Source: FLUQ01 sp031550605 (GTDB taxonomy: Bacteria; Desulfobacterota; Desulfovibrionia; Desulfovibrionales; Desulfovibrionaceae). Taken from it: a stretch of 64,000 bases of DNA. How positions within the stretch are numbered: position 1 is the stretch's first letter; each line of letters opens with the position of its first letter. The translations under genes and the position numbers were made by a program. Below the pieces are notes generated by a model that worked only from the letters and a program-made list of their open reading frames with translations, made no database searches and was not told the origin of the DNA. The stretch is from assembly GCA_031550605.1 (NCBI GenBank), contig JAVBOK010000069.1, positions 13,122-77,121 of the forward strand, given 5' to 3'. Below, piece after piece: positions 51,019 through 59,377 of this stretch.

Positions 51019-52229
51019 TCGACGCCGGCAAAAAACGACACATCGTCATTTTCGCCTGCATCACAGCGTTGTGTCTTGTCGGCGATTCCATGCTGTATGT
51101 CGTGCTGCCGGTCCACTATGCGGAAGCCGGGCTATCCTCGCTGTGGGAAGTGGGGGTCATTCTGGCGGTGAACAGAATCGTGCGCCTGCCTCTCAATCCG
51201 TGCATCGGCTGGCTGTACAGCCATGTCAGCGAGCGCGCGGGCATTCTCGTCGCCGTGGCTTTGGCCACGGCGACAACGCTTTCTTACGGCTTTCTGCCGG
51301 GATTCGCCTTCTGGATCGTCGCGCGTTGCGTCTGGGGCGTGGCCTGGACGCTGCTGCGGCTGGGATCCTTGTTCTGCATTCTCAATCTTTCAGAGCCGCA
51401 CAACCGGGGGCATTATACCGGCCTGTACACGGGGCTGTACCGGTTGGGCAGCCTGGTGGGCATGCTGGCGGGCGGCATTCTGGCCGACTTGGCGGGCATT
51501 CGGACCACGGCCGTGATCTTTGGGGGGCTGACTGCGCTGGCCCTGTTTCTGGCGCTGTTTCTTTTTCCCCGGAACATGGACAGGGCGGAAGCCTGCTCCC
51601 CGGTGGACAGCCTGGCGGCCAGCCTGACCGCGGCCGTCCGGGACGGGAACGTGTTGCGCGTGGTGGTTGCCGGAACACTGATAGCCCTTGTGTTTCAGGG
51701 CGCGGTGACTTCCACCCTGAGCCGCCTGATTGACGTGCATACCGGCGGCGGGGTGGCCCTGGCCGGATTTTGCATTGGCGCATCCACCCTGTCCGGAGCG
51801 TTCCAGGCGTTGCGCTGGGGTTGGGAACCCTGGCTGGCCCCTTTTGCCGGCAGAATATCCGACAGGCCCGGAGGGCGGCCCGCCCTGCTGTGCCGCGCGT
51901 TCGGGGCGGGTGCGGCGGCGTTGGCCCTGCTGGCTCTGGCGCTGCCTCTTCCCCTGTGGTTCGGCTGCCTGCTGGGCATGCAGCTGACGGCCACGGCGCT
52001 GGTCACCGTGGCGGATGCCGCGGCGTCCGATGCGGCCGCTTCCATCGGCGGGCGGTCAATGCTTATGGGGTACGCGCTGCTGGTGGATGTGGGCGCGGCT
52101 TTTGGTCCGCTGATCGCTTACGGTGTGAACGAATTTTTCGGTATCAACACCGTGTATGCGTTGAACGCGGCCCTGTTCGCCGTACTTTTTTTCGTCTGGA
52201 AGCCCCATGCCGGCACGAAGGTCCGGTAA
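51015..52229 (+). CDS. MFS transporter
   Basis: A 404-aa protein with about twelve hydrophobic segments and a loop 2-3 region with VNRIVRLPLNPCIGWLYSHV. It may export a small molecule; the sequence does not say which. It lies in an apparent three-gene run with the nitroreductase (overlapping upstream) and the lipoprotein gene 13 bases downstream. Confidence 0.85.
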   Translation: MIDAGKKRHIVIFACITALCLVGDSMLYVVLPVHYAEAGLSSLWEVGVILAVNRIVRLPLNPCIGWLYSHVSERAGILVAVALATATTLSYGFLPGFAFWIVARCVWGVAWTLLRLGSLFCILNLSEPHNRGHYTGLYTGLYRLGSLVGMLAGGILADLAGIRTTAVIFGGLTALALFLALFLFPRNMDRAEACSPVDSLAASLTAAVRDGNVLRVVVAGTLIALVFQGAVTSTLSRLIDVHTGGGVALAGFCIGASTLSGAFQALRWGWEPWLAPFAGRISDRPGGRPALLCRAFGAGAAALALLALALPLPLWFGCLLGMQLTATALVTVADAAASDAAASIGGRSMLMGYALLVDVGAAFGPLIAYGVNEFFGINTVYALNAALFAVLFFVWKPHAGTKVR

Positions 52230-52242
52230 AAAGGAAACCGTC

Positions 52243-52905
52243 ATGCGCAGAACGCGTCGGTGCCCATTTCTTTTTTTTCTGCTGTTTCTGCTTACGGGCT
52301 GCGGCGATGAAATCGGCAGTTACGACCATGTGTTCAGCAAAAACGGCATGACATTTTCCGCGCCGCACCTGACGATCCGGGGAACCAAGGAAAAAGATAT
52401 GGGCCTGGTCCTCTGGACGCACTACGTTTCGGGCAGCCCGCGCTGCCTGGGGGCGTTCATTTCGGACAGCGGGGACAACTGGTCCTTTTTCCCCGGCGGA
52501 AATCCGGGGGCCAAAAGGCCGGGCGCGGCCAAGCGGATGTATGAAATTTTTCCCGGACGCGAAACGTACGGCATCACCATACCGCTGGGCCTGAACGACG
52601 CCAGGGAATGCACCTGGCAACTGCAGGAAATACAATTGCTGGTCAGCGATCCCTTTATCAACGACAGGACCACGGAACTGTTCTCGTTCATGATGGTCGA
52701 CTCGGCGGAGCTGAGCTTTTTTGAGCCGCGGTACAACGTGTTGTGCCGCAAGCTGCGTACCGGATACAACCGGCTTGACTGCCGGCACGGCAGCCAGATG
52801 GGAAAAGATGTGATCGTCTATTCACGCACCGTGCTGCAGGATGTGCATACGACGGTCAACATCGCAACGGACGCTGATCTTCTCAAGGCCTGGTCAAAAC
52901 CCTGA
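52243..52905 (+). CDS. Small lipoprotein of unknown function
   Basis: A 220-aa protein with a lipoprotein signal (RCPFLFFLLFLLTGC), so lipid-anchored. The mature part has a repeated aromatic pattern (VLWTHYVSGSPRC, YEIFPGRETYGITIPLGLN) and two late cysteines (NVLCRKL and LDCRHGS) that could form a disulfide. No family is recognised. AAGGAA precedes the ATG at 52243; the frame opens earlier at 52207 but that would overlap the transporter. Confidence 0.75.
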   Translation: MRRTRRCPFLFFLLFLLTGCGDEIGSYDHVFSKNGMTFSAPHLTIRGTKEKDMGLVLWTHYVSGSPRCLGAFISDSGDNWSFFPGGNPGAKRPGAAKRMYEIFPGRETYGITIPLGLNDARECTWQLQEIQLLVSDPFINDRTTELFSFMMVDSAELSFFEPRYNVLCRKLRTGYNRLDCRHGSQMGKDVIVYSRTVLQDVHTTVNIATDADLLKAWSKP

Positions 52906-53086
52906 TGATGAAAGGCGCCGGAAGATGGGGGGCACCGGCCGGAAACATCGGCCGACGATGTTTCCGGCTTTCCATTTTTCGGGCCTTTTGTCACAATCAC
53001 TTCCGAAAACGTTTGTCGCGCGGACCGCAACCACGCCGTGCGGCATCACCGCAACCCGGGCGCACCCGGCAGTTTCGAGGCTGAAT

Positions 53087-53782
53087 ATGAACATCGGCTT
53101 TCGCGTGTACACGGAACGCAATCTTCCCCCCCGGGAGGTCATCGAAGGATTCGGGACCCTGCCCGCGGCCAACGTGGCCGACTGCATGAACCGCCTCAGT
53201 GCGTTGCATTCTTCAATAAAACTTATGGGACCCAGGTTTGCAGGGTCCATGGTCGGCGTCGCCCTGACGGTCAAGACCCGCCCCGGGGACAACCTGATGT
53301 TGCATAAAGCCCTGAACATGGCCATGCCGGGCGACGTGATGGTCGTTTCCAACGGCGGCGACCGCAGCCAGTCCCTGATGGGCGAAATCATGTTCACTTA
53401 CGGCAAGTTCAAGAAAATGGCCGGGTTTGTTTTTGACGGCCCCATCCGCGACGTGGATGCTCTGGAAAAGCTGGGCATACCCGTATACGCCACGGGCTCC
53501 ACGCCCGGCGGCCCGTTCAAACAGGGTCCGGGGGAAGTCAACGTGCCCATCGCCTGCGGCAACATTCACGTGAACCCCGGCGACATCATTCTTGGCGACA
53601 GCGACGGGGTCGTCGTCATTCCGCGCCGGGATGCGGCGGCGCTTCTGGAAAAGGCCAGAAGATTCTCAGCCGGCGATCAGGCCAAGGTTGACGCCGCGTT
53701 GCAAGGCACCCTTGACCGGTCCTGGGTGGATAAATCCCTTGCGGGCCTCGGTTGCGAAATTATCGAAGGCGTGTCCGAATAG
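53087..53782 (+). CDS. RraA-family protein (second copy)
   Basis: A 231-aa RraA/aldolase-like protein with MPGDVMVVSNGGDRSQSLMGE and GFVFDGPIRDVDALEKLGIPVYA. The key motif reads DGPIRD, against DGSVRD in the copy at 35696, so the two are clearly diverged paralogues. It may be an HMG-aldolase- or oxaloacetate-decarboxylase-like enzyme. A long frame opens at 52841, but the ATG at 53087, with GAGG upstream, gives the normal family length. An intrinsic terminator follows. Confidence 0.87.
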   Translation: MNIGFRVYTERNLPPREVIEGFGTLPAANVADCMNRLSALHSSIKLMGPRFAGSMVGVALTVKTRPGDNLMLHKALNMAMPGDVMVVSNGGDRSQSLMGEIMFTYGKFKKMAGFVFDGPIRDVDALEKLGIPVYATGSTPGGPFKQGPGEVNVPIACGNIHVNPGDIILGDSDGVVVIPRRDAAALLEKARRFSAGDQAKVDAALQGTLDRSWVDKSLAGLGCEIIEGVSE

Positions 53783-53913
53783 ACGCGGTTGCCCGAGTCA
53801 GGAAAGCGTCCCTACGGCAACCGGTCCGCGGCCGGCATGCGGAGATGCCCCGGCGTCCTGCTTTTCCGAGCGGTTCGGCATGTCGCGGGAAATGTCGGGG
53901 TTGCTGGGAAATT

Positions 53914-53949
53914 CCGGCAAAAACCCGCCGACAGGCGGGTTTTTGCCGG
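53914..53949. terminator. Strong bidirectional terminator
   Basis: CCGGCAAAAACCCGCC (53914-53929) and GGCGGGTTTTTGCCGG (53934-53949) form a perfect 16-bp stem with a GACA loop; the stem contains TTTTT on both strands. It ends the RraA-family gene and may stop transcription from the right. Confidence 0.8.
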
Positions 53950-54120
53950 AGCAGGGGAAAGGGCGCGGCGGATCGTAGTCGGTTCCGGAGTCTTTTTCCT
54001 TTGAAATTATCCATACGGGCACAATGCTCTGGCCTTACGAAGCACAGCGTGGCAAGGCCCGCGAGATTGGCATAGGCGAGCTTTGCTCGCCGTGCGCGAC
54101 AATCTCAAAGCGGAACTGCC
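53950..54120. other. Intergenic region
   Basis: The 338 bases between the RraA-family gene and the small cysteine-rich gene hold only the terminator noted at 53914; I see no gene. Confidence 0.3.
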
Positions 54121-54294
54121 CTATTGCCCTTTGCAGCAGGATTTCGTCCCCGTGACGGGGTTCAGCCTGGATGCTTCCTCTTCGGGGGAGCATTTTTCGG
54201 AAAGGGGTCTGCCGCAGCAACGTCTGCCGTTCTGATGGCTGTGCTGGGGCCGGTCTTGTTCCTGCCGGGCGTCTTGGCTTTTGTCTTCACTCAT
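54121..54294 (-). CDS. Tiny cysteine-rich protein
   Basis: A 57-aa protein (MSEDKSQDARQEQDRPQHS at the start). The C-terminal half carries five cysteines in the pattern RCCGRP, EKC, KSCCKG, suggesting metal or Fe-S binding or disulfides. AAGGAGG lies six bases upstream of the ATG, one of the strongest ribosome sites in the window, which supports it as a real gene. It lies downstream of the DmsAB pair on the same strand, separated by 290 bases. No family recognised. Confidence 0.55.
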   Translation of the reverse strand: MSEDKSQDARQEQDRPQHSHQNGRRCCGRPLSEKCSPEEEASRLNPVTGTKSCCKGQ

Positions 54295-54584
54295 GGAAAC
54301 CTCCTTGTCGGTACACATGTGGGCAGCATAAGTCTCTTTGACCGGCATGGCAACATGCAAAATGCAGAATGTGCAGTCCGCCTGCAACGCTGTTTTGATT
54401 GTATCGCTGATCGTGTATCGATTCTCTGCTTTGATGGAGTATTTCTGTGACGCGGTCCGGCATATGCCCGACCGTTGCCGTCCGGCGAAAAACAGGCGTG
54501 CCGCACGACAAGCTGCAGCCGGGCAACAGAAAAAGGCACGCAATTTTCTTCCCTGCGCGCTGTCGGGGGGGCAAACGGTTGCGT

Positions 54585-55262
54585 TCAGATTTCTTCCGGA
54601 TTGCCGACGACGCCTTCGCGTGAACCGACGGGCCTGGCGTTCCGGGGCGGGGCAAGCACAAGGCACGGCCGTGTCATGCCCTGATCGGGAAGGGGCGCGA
54701 CGTGGGCGGCGTCGCCGTATCGTCGTTTCAGGTCTTCATATTCGCCGAAATCCAGGGCCCGCATGGGGCAAGCCGCGACGCACAACGGGCTTTCGCCCTT
54801 GAGCAGACGTTCGCGGCAGAAATCGCACTTGGTCATTGCACGGCGCCGCGCATCGTATTGCGGGGCGGAGTAGGGGCAGGCCCTTTCGCAACGGCGGCAC
54901 CCCGCGCATTGCTTCTGGTCCACGGAGACGACGCCGTGTCCGTCCCTGGCCATGGCCTTTGTCGGGCAGACCTGCACGCAGGCGGGGTTCAGGCAGTGGT
55001 TGCAACTTACGGACATATAATAGGAGAAAATGTTCTGGGTGTATATTTCGTCCCCCAGATGCGACCATTCGCCCCCCGCATACTCGGCCACGCGGCGCCA
55101 GAGGGCGGATGCGGGCGTGTCGCGGCCGTCCATACAGGCGACCATGCAGGTTTTGCAGCCGGAACAGGCCGCGGCGTCAAAATGGAAAGCCATCTGCGTG
55201 CGCATGCTGCCCTTCTTCGTGCGGCGAGGCGGGCGGGCAAACCGCGGCGCGGTCTTTGTCAT
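54585..55262 (-). CDS. dmsB: DmsB-like four-cluster ferredoxin subunit
   Basis: A 225-aa electron-transfer subunit with four 4Fe-4S motifs: CSGCKTCMVAC, CNHCLNPACVQVCP, CAGCRRCERACP and CDFC with CVAACP. It should pass electrons to the molybdopterin subunit. The ATG at 55262 overlaps the end of the catalytic subunit gene (ATGA). No DmsC-type membrane anchor follows; downstream there is only the tiny cysteine-rich gene. Confidence 0.9.
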   Translation of the reverse strand: MTKTAPRFARPPRRTKKGSMRTQMAFHFDAAACSGCKTCMVACMDGRDTPASALWRRVAEYAGGEWSHLGDEIYTQNIFSYYMSVSCNHCLNPACVQVCPTKAMARDGHGVVSVDQKQCAGCRRCERACPYSAPQYDARRRAMTKCDFCRERLLKGESPLCVAACPMRALDFGEYEDLKRRYGDAAHVAPLPDQGMTRPCLVLAPPRNARPVGSREGVVGNPEEI

Positions 55263-57676
55263 GCCCTGGCCACCTCGACGCGATTGGTGTGCTGGGGGTT
55301 GGCTTTGGCCAGCGGCGACATGTGGGTTTTCGTCACCATGTTCACGCTGCCGCCCATATCCACGCCGCCGGGGCCGGGCTTGTGCCATGCGCCCTGGGGC
55401 AGGCTGACCACGCCGGGCATGATGCGCGGGGTGACCTTCACCGGCACGAGGGTGGCCCCCCTGTCATTATGCACCTTGACCTTGTCGCCGTGCCTGATGC
55501 CGCGTTTTTCGGCGTCAAGCGGGTTCATCCACAGCGTTTGCGGGGCAACGCGCGTCAGCCAGGGAAGGCCGGCATAGGAAGAGTGAACCCTGCCCTTGTA
55601 ATGATGGCCGATCAACTGGAGCGGGAATTTCTCTTTCAGAGCGTCCTCGACGCCTTCCCAGGTCCTGACGTACTGGGGCGCGCCGGTAACGGCGTCGCCC
55701 TCGGGCAGTTCCCAGCTTTGGCCGATTGCGTGCAGACGCGCGGAGAAAATTTCGATCTTGCCGGAAGGGGTCTTCAGGGGATGGGCGGCCGGGTCTTCCC
55801 GAAATTCCCGAAAGGCCACGGCGGGTTCCAGATGCCATTTGTAGATGCCGTGCCGGACGGCCTCGTTGATGTCTTGCGGCAGTTCCGGCCTGACTTCGCG
55901 CCATTCCGCGTACAGCCATTCCATCCACTGGCGCTGGGTCCTCCCTTCGGAGTAGGCTTCGAGAATGCCCAGTTTTTCGGCGATGCCGCAGCAGATTTCA
56001 TATTGCGTCCTGGCCTCGAACAGAGGCTCGACAATGCGCGGCGCGACGAGCGCCTGTTCCATGGCCGCGGCGTACCCCTGCCTGTATATTTCGTCTTCTT
56101 CCGCCGGATAGACGGACGGCAGCAGGATATCCGCGAACACGGCCGTCGGTGTCATGCGCGTTTCAACCACCACAAGCATTTCCAGCTTTTTGTCATCCTC
56201 GAGCAGCGTTTTCGTTCTGACGATATCCGAGTGCTGGTTGACGGTGATGTTGCTGCTGCTGTTCCAGAGAAACTTGATGCCCACGTCCAGTTTGTCCTTG
56301 CCCTGCACGCCCGCATTGAGGGCGGTCATGGCCGGGCCGTTTTCGATGGCCTTGTCCCAGGCGAACACGGGGATTTTCGTCTTCACCGGATTTTCTCCGG
56401 TGGGGAAGGCGGGCCATTGGACCCCGCCGCCGGATTCCTGCTCGCCCGTGCCGCCGCCGTGGATGCCGACATTGCCGGTAAGGACGGGCAGCATCATGAT
56501 GGCGCGGGCGGTCTGTTCGCCGTTCGCATGGCGCTGCGGCCCAAGGCCCTGTGCGATGCAGGCCGGTTTGGCCGTGCCGATTTCACGCGCGATGCGCGCG
56601 ATGACAGCGGGAGCGCAGCCGGACAGTTTCGCGGCCCATTCCGGCGTTTTCGGCGTGCCGTCCGGGCCGGATCCGAGGATGTAATCCTTGTAGGACAGTT
56701 CCGGAGGCACGCCTTCGGGCATTGAGGAGCGGTCATAGCCGACGGTGTATGCGGCGATGAACGCCTCATCCACCATGTTTTCCGTGATCAGCACATAGGC
56801 CATGGCCGAGGCCAGCGCGGCGTCGGCGCCCGGTCGCGCGGCCACCCATTCGTGGGCGAACAGGGCGGCGGTGTCGGAAAGGCGCGGGTCGATGACGATG
56901 ACCCTGGCCTTGCTTTTTTTCAGGGCGTTCAACAGATCGTTGCCCGGGCCGCCGCCGCTGGCGCGGGTTTCGATGGGGTTGTTGCCGAAGAACACCGCCA
57001 GTTCGGTATTGGCGATGTCGCTGATGGTGTTGGAGCCCCGTTGGCCGTAAGTATACTGCGCCGCCGCCTGGATCTGCGCGGAACTGTATGTGCCGTGGTA
57101 ATCAAGATAACCGCCGAGCAAATTGGCAAGGCGGAAAAATTCCCCCCGGCGGTTGATGGTGCTGCTGATGGTGCCGCTGCCGTACTGGCGGTAAATCGCT
57201 TCATTGCCGTATGCCGCAATGATGCGCCTGAGCTCTCCGGCAATGGTGGTGAAGGCTTCGTCCCAGCTGATGCGCCGGAATTTTCCTTCGCCCCGTTTGC
57301 CGGCGCGTTTCATGGGATATCTGATCCTGTCCGGGGAATAGATAAGCTGACGCATGGCGCGGCCCCGCAGACAGGCGCGCACTTCGCGTCCACCGTTGCC
57401 GTCGCCGTGGTTGTCCGTTTCCACGCGCACGATCCGGCCGTCCTTGACGAATACCCGCAAAGGGCAGCACGCGCCGCAATTCACGACGCAGCTTGTCCAA
57501 TGCATGGTTTCATCGCTGCCGGCCGCTTTTCCGGCGGATCCGCCGACGCGCGGCCCCGGATGCCCGTCCGGTGTCAGCGCGGCGGCGGCGCCCAGAGCGG
57601 CGAACCATTTTTCATAGTTCCCGCGGGCGCCGCAACCGGAGGCCGGGGCCTGCCGCTCGGTATCTGTGTTGCCCAT
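55259..57676 (-). CDS. dmsA: DmsA-like molybdopterin oxidoreductase catalytic subunit
   Basis: An 805-aa member of the DMSO-reductase family. Residues 63-102 bind a 4Fe-4S cluster (CVVNCGACC then CLRG, DmsA spacing CX3CX3C). HGTYSSAQIQAA has the serine expected to bind molybdenum, and the C-terminus has HGDKVKVHNDRGA. The N-terminus (GNYEKWFAALGAAAALT) looks like a Tat signal whose arginine pair is lost, so export is doubtful. The ATG at 57676 has GGAG eight bases upstream; a GTG at 57706 is an alternative. The substrate (S- or N-oxide) is unknown. Confidence 0.9.
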   Translation of the reverse strand: MGNTDTERQAPASGCGARGNYEKWFAALGAAAALTPDGHPGPRVGGSAGKAAGSDETMHWTSCVVNCGACCPLRVFVKDGRIVRVETDNHGDGNGGREVRACLRGRAMRQLIYSPDRIRYPMKRAGKRGEGKFRRISWDEAFTTIAGELRRIIAAYGNEAIYRQYGSGTISSTINRRGEFFRLANLLGGYLDYHGTYSSAQIQAAAQYTYGQRGSNTISDIANTELAVFFGNNPIETRASGGGPGNDLLNALKKSKARVIVIDPRLSDTAALFAHEWVAARPGADAALASAMAYVLITENMVDEAFIAAYTVGYDRSSMPEGVPPELSYKDYILGSGPDGTPKTPEWAAKLSGCAPAVIARIAREIGTAKPACIAQGLGPQRHANGEQTARAIMMLPVLTGNVGIHGGGTGEQESGGGVQWPAFPTGENPVKTKIPVFAWDKAIENGPAMTALNAGVQGKDKLDVGIKFLWNSSSNITVNQHSDIVRTKTLLEDDKKLEMLVVVETRMTPTAVFADILLPSVYPAEEDEIYRQGYAAAMEQALVAPRIVEPLFEARTQYEICCGIAEKLGILEAYSEGRTQRQWMEWLYAEWREVRPELPQDINEAVRHGIYKWHLEPAVAFREFREDPAAHPLKTPSGKIEIFSARLHAIGQSWELPEGDAVTGAPQYVRTWEGVEDALKEKFPLQLIGHHYKGRVHSSYAGLPWLTRVAPQTLWMNPLDAEKRGIRHGDKVKVHNDRGATLVPVKVTPRIMPGVVSLPQGAWHKPGPGGVDMGGSVNMVTKTHMSPLAKANPQHTNRVEVARA

Positions 57677-57737
57677 CCGTTTTCTCCGACCTTCTGAAAA
57701 TTCCACCCGCAGGGCGAAACGTTTTTTCAGCGCATTC

Positions 57738-57780
57738 CGCTCCGCCGGGCTGACAGCGACTTTGGCCGCCCGGCGGAGCG
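57738..57780. repeat. Perfect 13-bp inverted repeat upstream of dmsA
   Basis: CGCTCCGCCGGGC (57738-57750) and GCCCGGCGGAGCG (57768-57780) are perfectly complementary with a 17-base spacer, about 60 bases upstream of the dmsA start. There is no U-run on either strand, so it is more likely a regulatory hairpin or protein-binding site than a terminator. Confidence 0.6.
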
Positions 57781-57966
57781 TAGAAAAACAGGCGTCTCAG
57801 TTGACGGCTATGGAAGCGATCCGCGGAAATAACCATAAGCCGACGGCGCACCCATTCAATGATCTCTCGCATGGTGAAATGCCCGTCGGGTTTTGTCTCA
57901 CAGAAGCGCTGAAAACGCCATAGCCCCGCGCGGGGCGGGGCAGGGCAAGGGGGGCAGGGTTTCCTG

Positions 57967-58359
57967 CTATTCGGAGCTGCCGGGAGCCGTTTGTTGCAAT
58001 GCGGCCCGCTGTGTGCGCAACGCTTCAATGCGCGCGTCCAGATCGGCAAGGCGCATTTTGTTTTCTTGTACGTATGCACCCAGACCGATCTCACGTAGCG
58101 GCCTGTCCTGCTTGCGCTCCAGAGCCGCTATTTGCGCGTCGATCATGGCCACGGCTTCGGCAGCGCGGTCTTCCTGTTCCAGGGCTGCGTTTTCCTGTTC
58201 CGACAGTTCCGTGATATTTTCGGCGCCTTCAGGCGCAAGAGTTTGTGGAGTTACCTCCGGCAGGACAAAAATATGCGCAAGGTATTCTTTTCCTTTTAGG
58301 GCATATTTGATATGCCGCTGCACAGTTTCTTGTTTTCTCTGGGCGTTATTGCTTTTCAT
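57967..58359 (-). CDS. Small prophage tail-region coiled-coil protein
   Basis: A 130-aa hydrophilic protein. The C-terminal ~75 residues are helical and charged (ENAALEQEDRAAEAVAMIDAQ, then LADLDARIEALRTQRAALQ), a likely coiled coil. GGAGG lies before the ATG at 58359 (MKSNNAQRKQ). It is the last gene after the tail fibre in this prophage tail set and may be a tail-fibre assembly or accessory protein; no family is certain. Confidence 0.65.
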   Translation of the reverse strand: MKSNNAQRKQETVQRHIKYALKGKEYLAHIFVLPEVTPQTLAPEGAENITELSEQENAALEQEDRAAEAVAMIDAQIAALERKQDRPLREIGLGAYVQENKMRLADLDARIEALRTQRAALQQTAPGSSE

Positions 58360-58367
58360 ACTTCCTC

Positions 58368-59369
58368 CTATTGCCACAGGCAGGCAAAGCTCCATGCCAC
58401 GTTAATCGGGCTGCCGCTGCTGGCGACTTTGGTTGTCAGGTTGAAGCCGGTTGGCGTTTTGGAGTTGACCAGCCAGTCGCAAAACACTCCTCCCCCGGAT
58501 GTCGTTATAAGCAGGGCATAGTGCGCGGACGGCGCGGCCTCCGTAAATGTGATTTGATACTGGCCCGTCTCTGACAGTACGCAGGACGCCACATTGACAT
58601 TATTATATACAGTCCCGGGGCCGTTGATCAGCGCGCTGGCTTTGATGACGGCATTCATGTCCGCCATGGTTTTCCATGCGGACCAAGTTGAATTGCTGTA
58701 AGTATAATACCGGCGGAGCAGCTTTCCCACAGCGACAACCAACATTGTTTGCAGACACAGGGTATTACTCTCTTTGACGTGCACCAGGCATGTGCCTCCA
58801 TAGGGGTTGTCCGGATGGTTGAAGGCCAGGACATAATCCCCCTCCCCAGCGGTGAGGGCGTCAATGGGCGTTGTGCTCGTCAGGTATTTGGCAGGTCCGA
58901 GAAGGCCGAAGTTTTTTGCCGACCCGCTGCTCATCATCACATCGCCGGCCACTCCACCAAGCGGGGATATTTCTTCCCAGATAGAGCCGTTTCGTTTCAA
59001 ATGCAGCCATTCGGTGACAGAAAGTATTTTGTCGGTCCCTCCCGACAAGCGTATTCCATACGTGTCCGCGTTGTTTTTTACGGTGACGACACGCGCTGAC
59101 GTGACCGCCCGCAGGCGGACTTCCATGCCGGCATTCGTGTTGTCTATTTTGAGGTAACGCAAATCGCCGCTTGAAGCCTGGTTGTAAGTATCCACAGCAT
59201 GCGAGGCCAAGGTCGGGGATATGGACGCTTCGGAATCTATGACAAGCGTGGTTCTTGCCATCGCACCGGGAAGCTGTTTCGCCGTGGCGAGCAACGCCTC
59301 CAGATCATCAATGAACACCCCTGTTTTCAGGTTTGCCCTGAAAGCTCCAGAGTCCGGGAAATTTGCCAT
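58368..59369 (-). CDS. Phage tail fibre-like protein
   Basis: A 333-aa protein at the position of a receptor-binding tail fibre. It has short beta-type segments (SSGDLRYLKIDNTN, YGIRLSGGTDKILSVTEWLHL), a glycine- and serine-rich central part (GGVAGDVMMSSGSAKNFG), and a C-terminal beta-rich domain (YALLITTSGGGVFCDW, then SFACLWQ). GGAG precedes the ATG. It overlaps nothing and follows the TipJ-like gene by eight bases, the normal order. Confidence 0.75.
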   Translation of the reverse strand: MANFPDSGAFRANLKTGVFIDDLEALLATAKQLPGAMARTTLVIDSEASISPTLASHAVDTYNQASSGDLRYLKIDNTNAGMEVRLRAVTSARVVTVKNNADTYGIRLSGGTDKILSVTEWLHLKRNGSIWEEISPLGGVAGDVMMSSGSAKNFGLLGPAKYLTSTTPIDALTAGEGDYVLAFNHPDNPYGGTCLVHVKESNTLCLQTMLVVAVGKLLRRYYTYSNSTWSAWKTMADMNAVIKASALINGPGTVYNNVNVASCVLSETGQYQITFTEAAPSAHYALLITTSGGGVFCDWLVNSKTPTGFNLTTKVASSGSPINVAWSFACLWQ

Positions 59370-59377
59370 ATCTGCTC

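Noticed and set aside
57612..58094. 160-codon minus-strand frame upstream of and overlapping dmsA
   Set aside because: It overlaps the start of dmsA and the perfect inverted repeat, has no ribosome site and a proline/cysteine/arginine-rich shadow composition.
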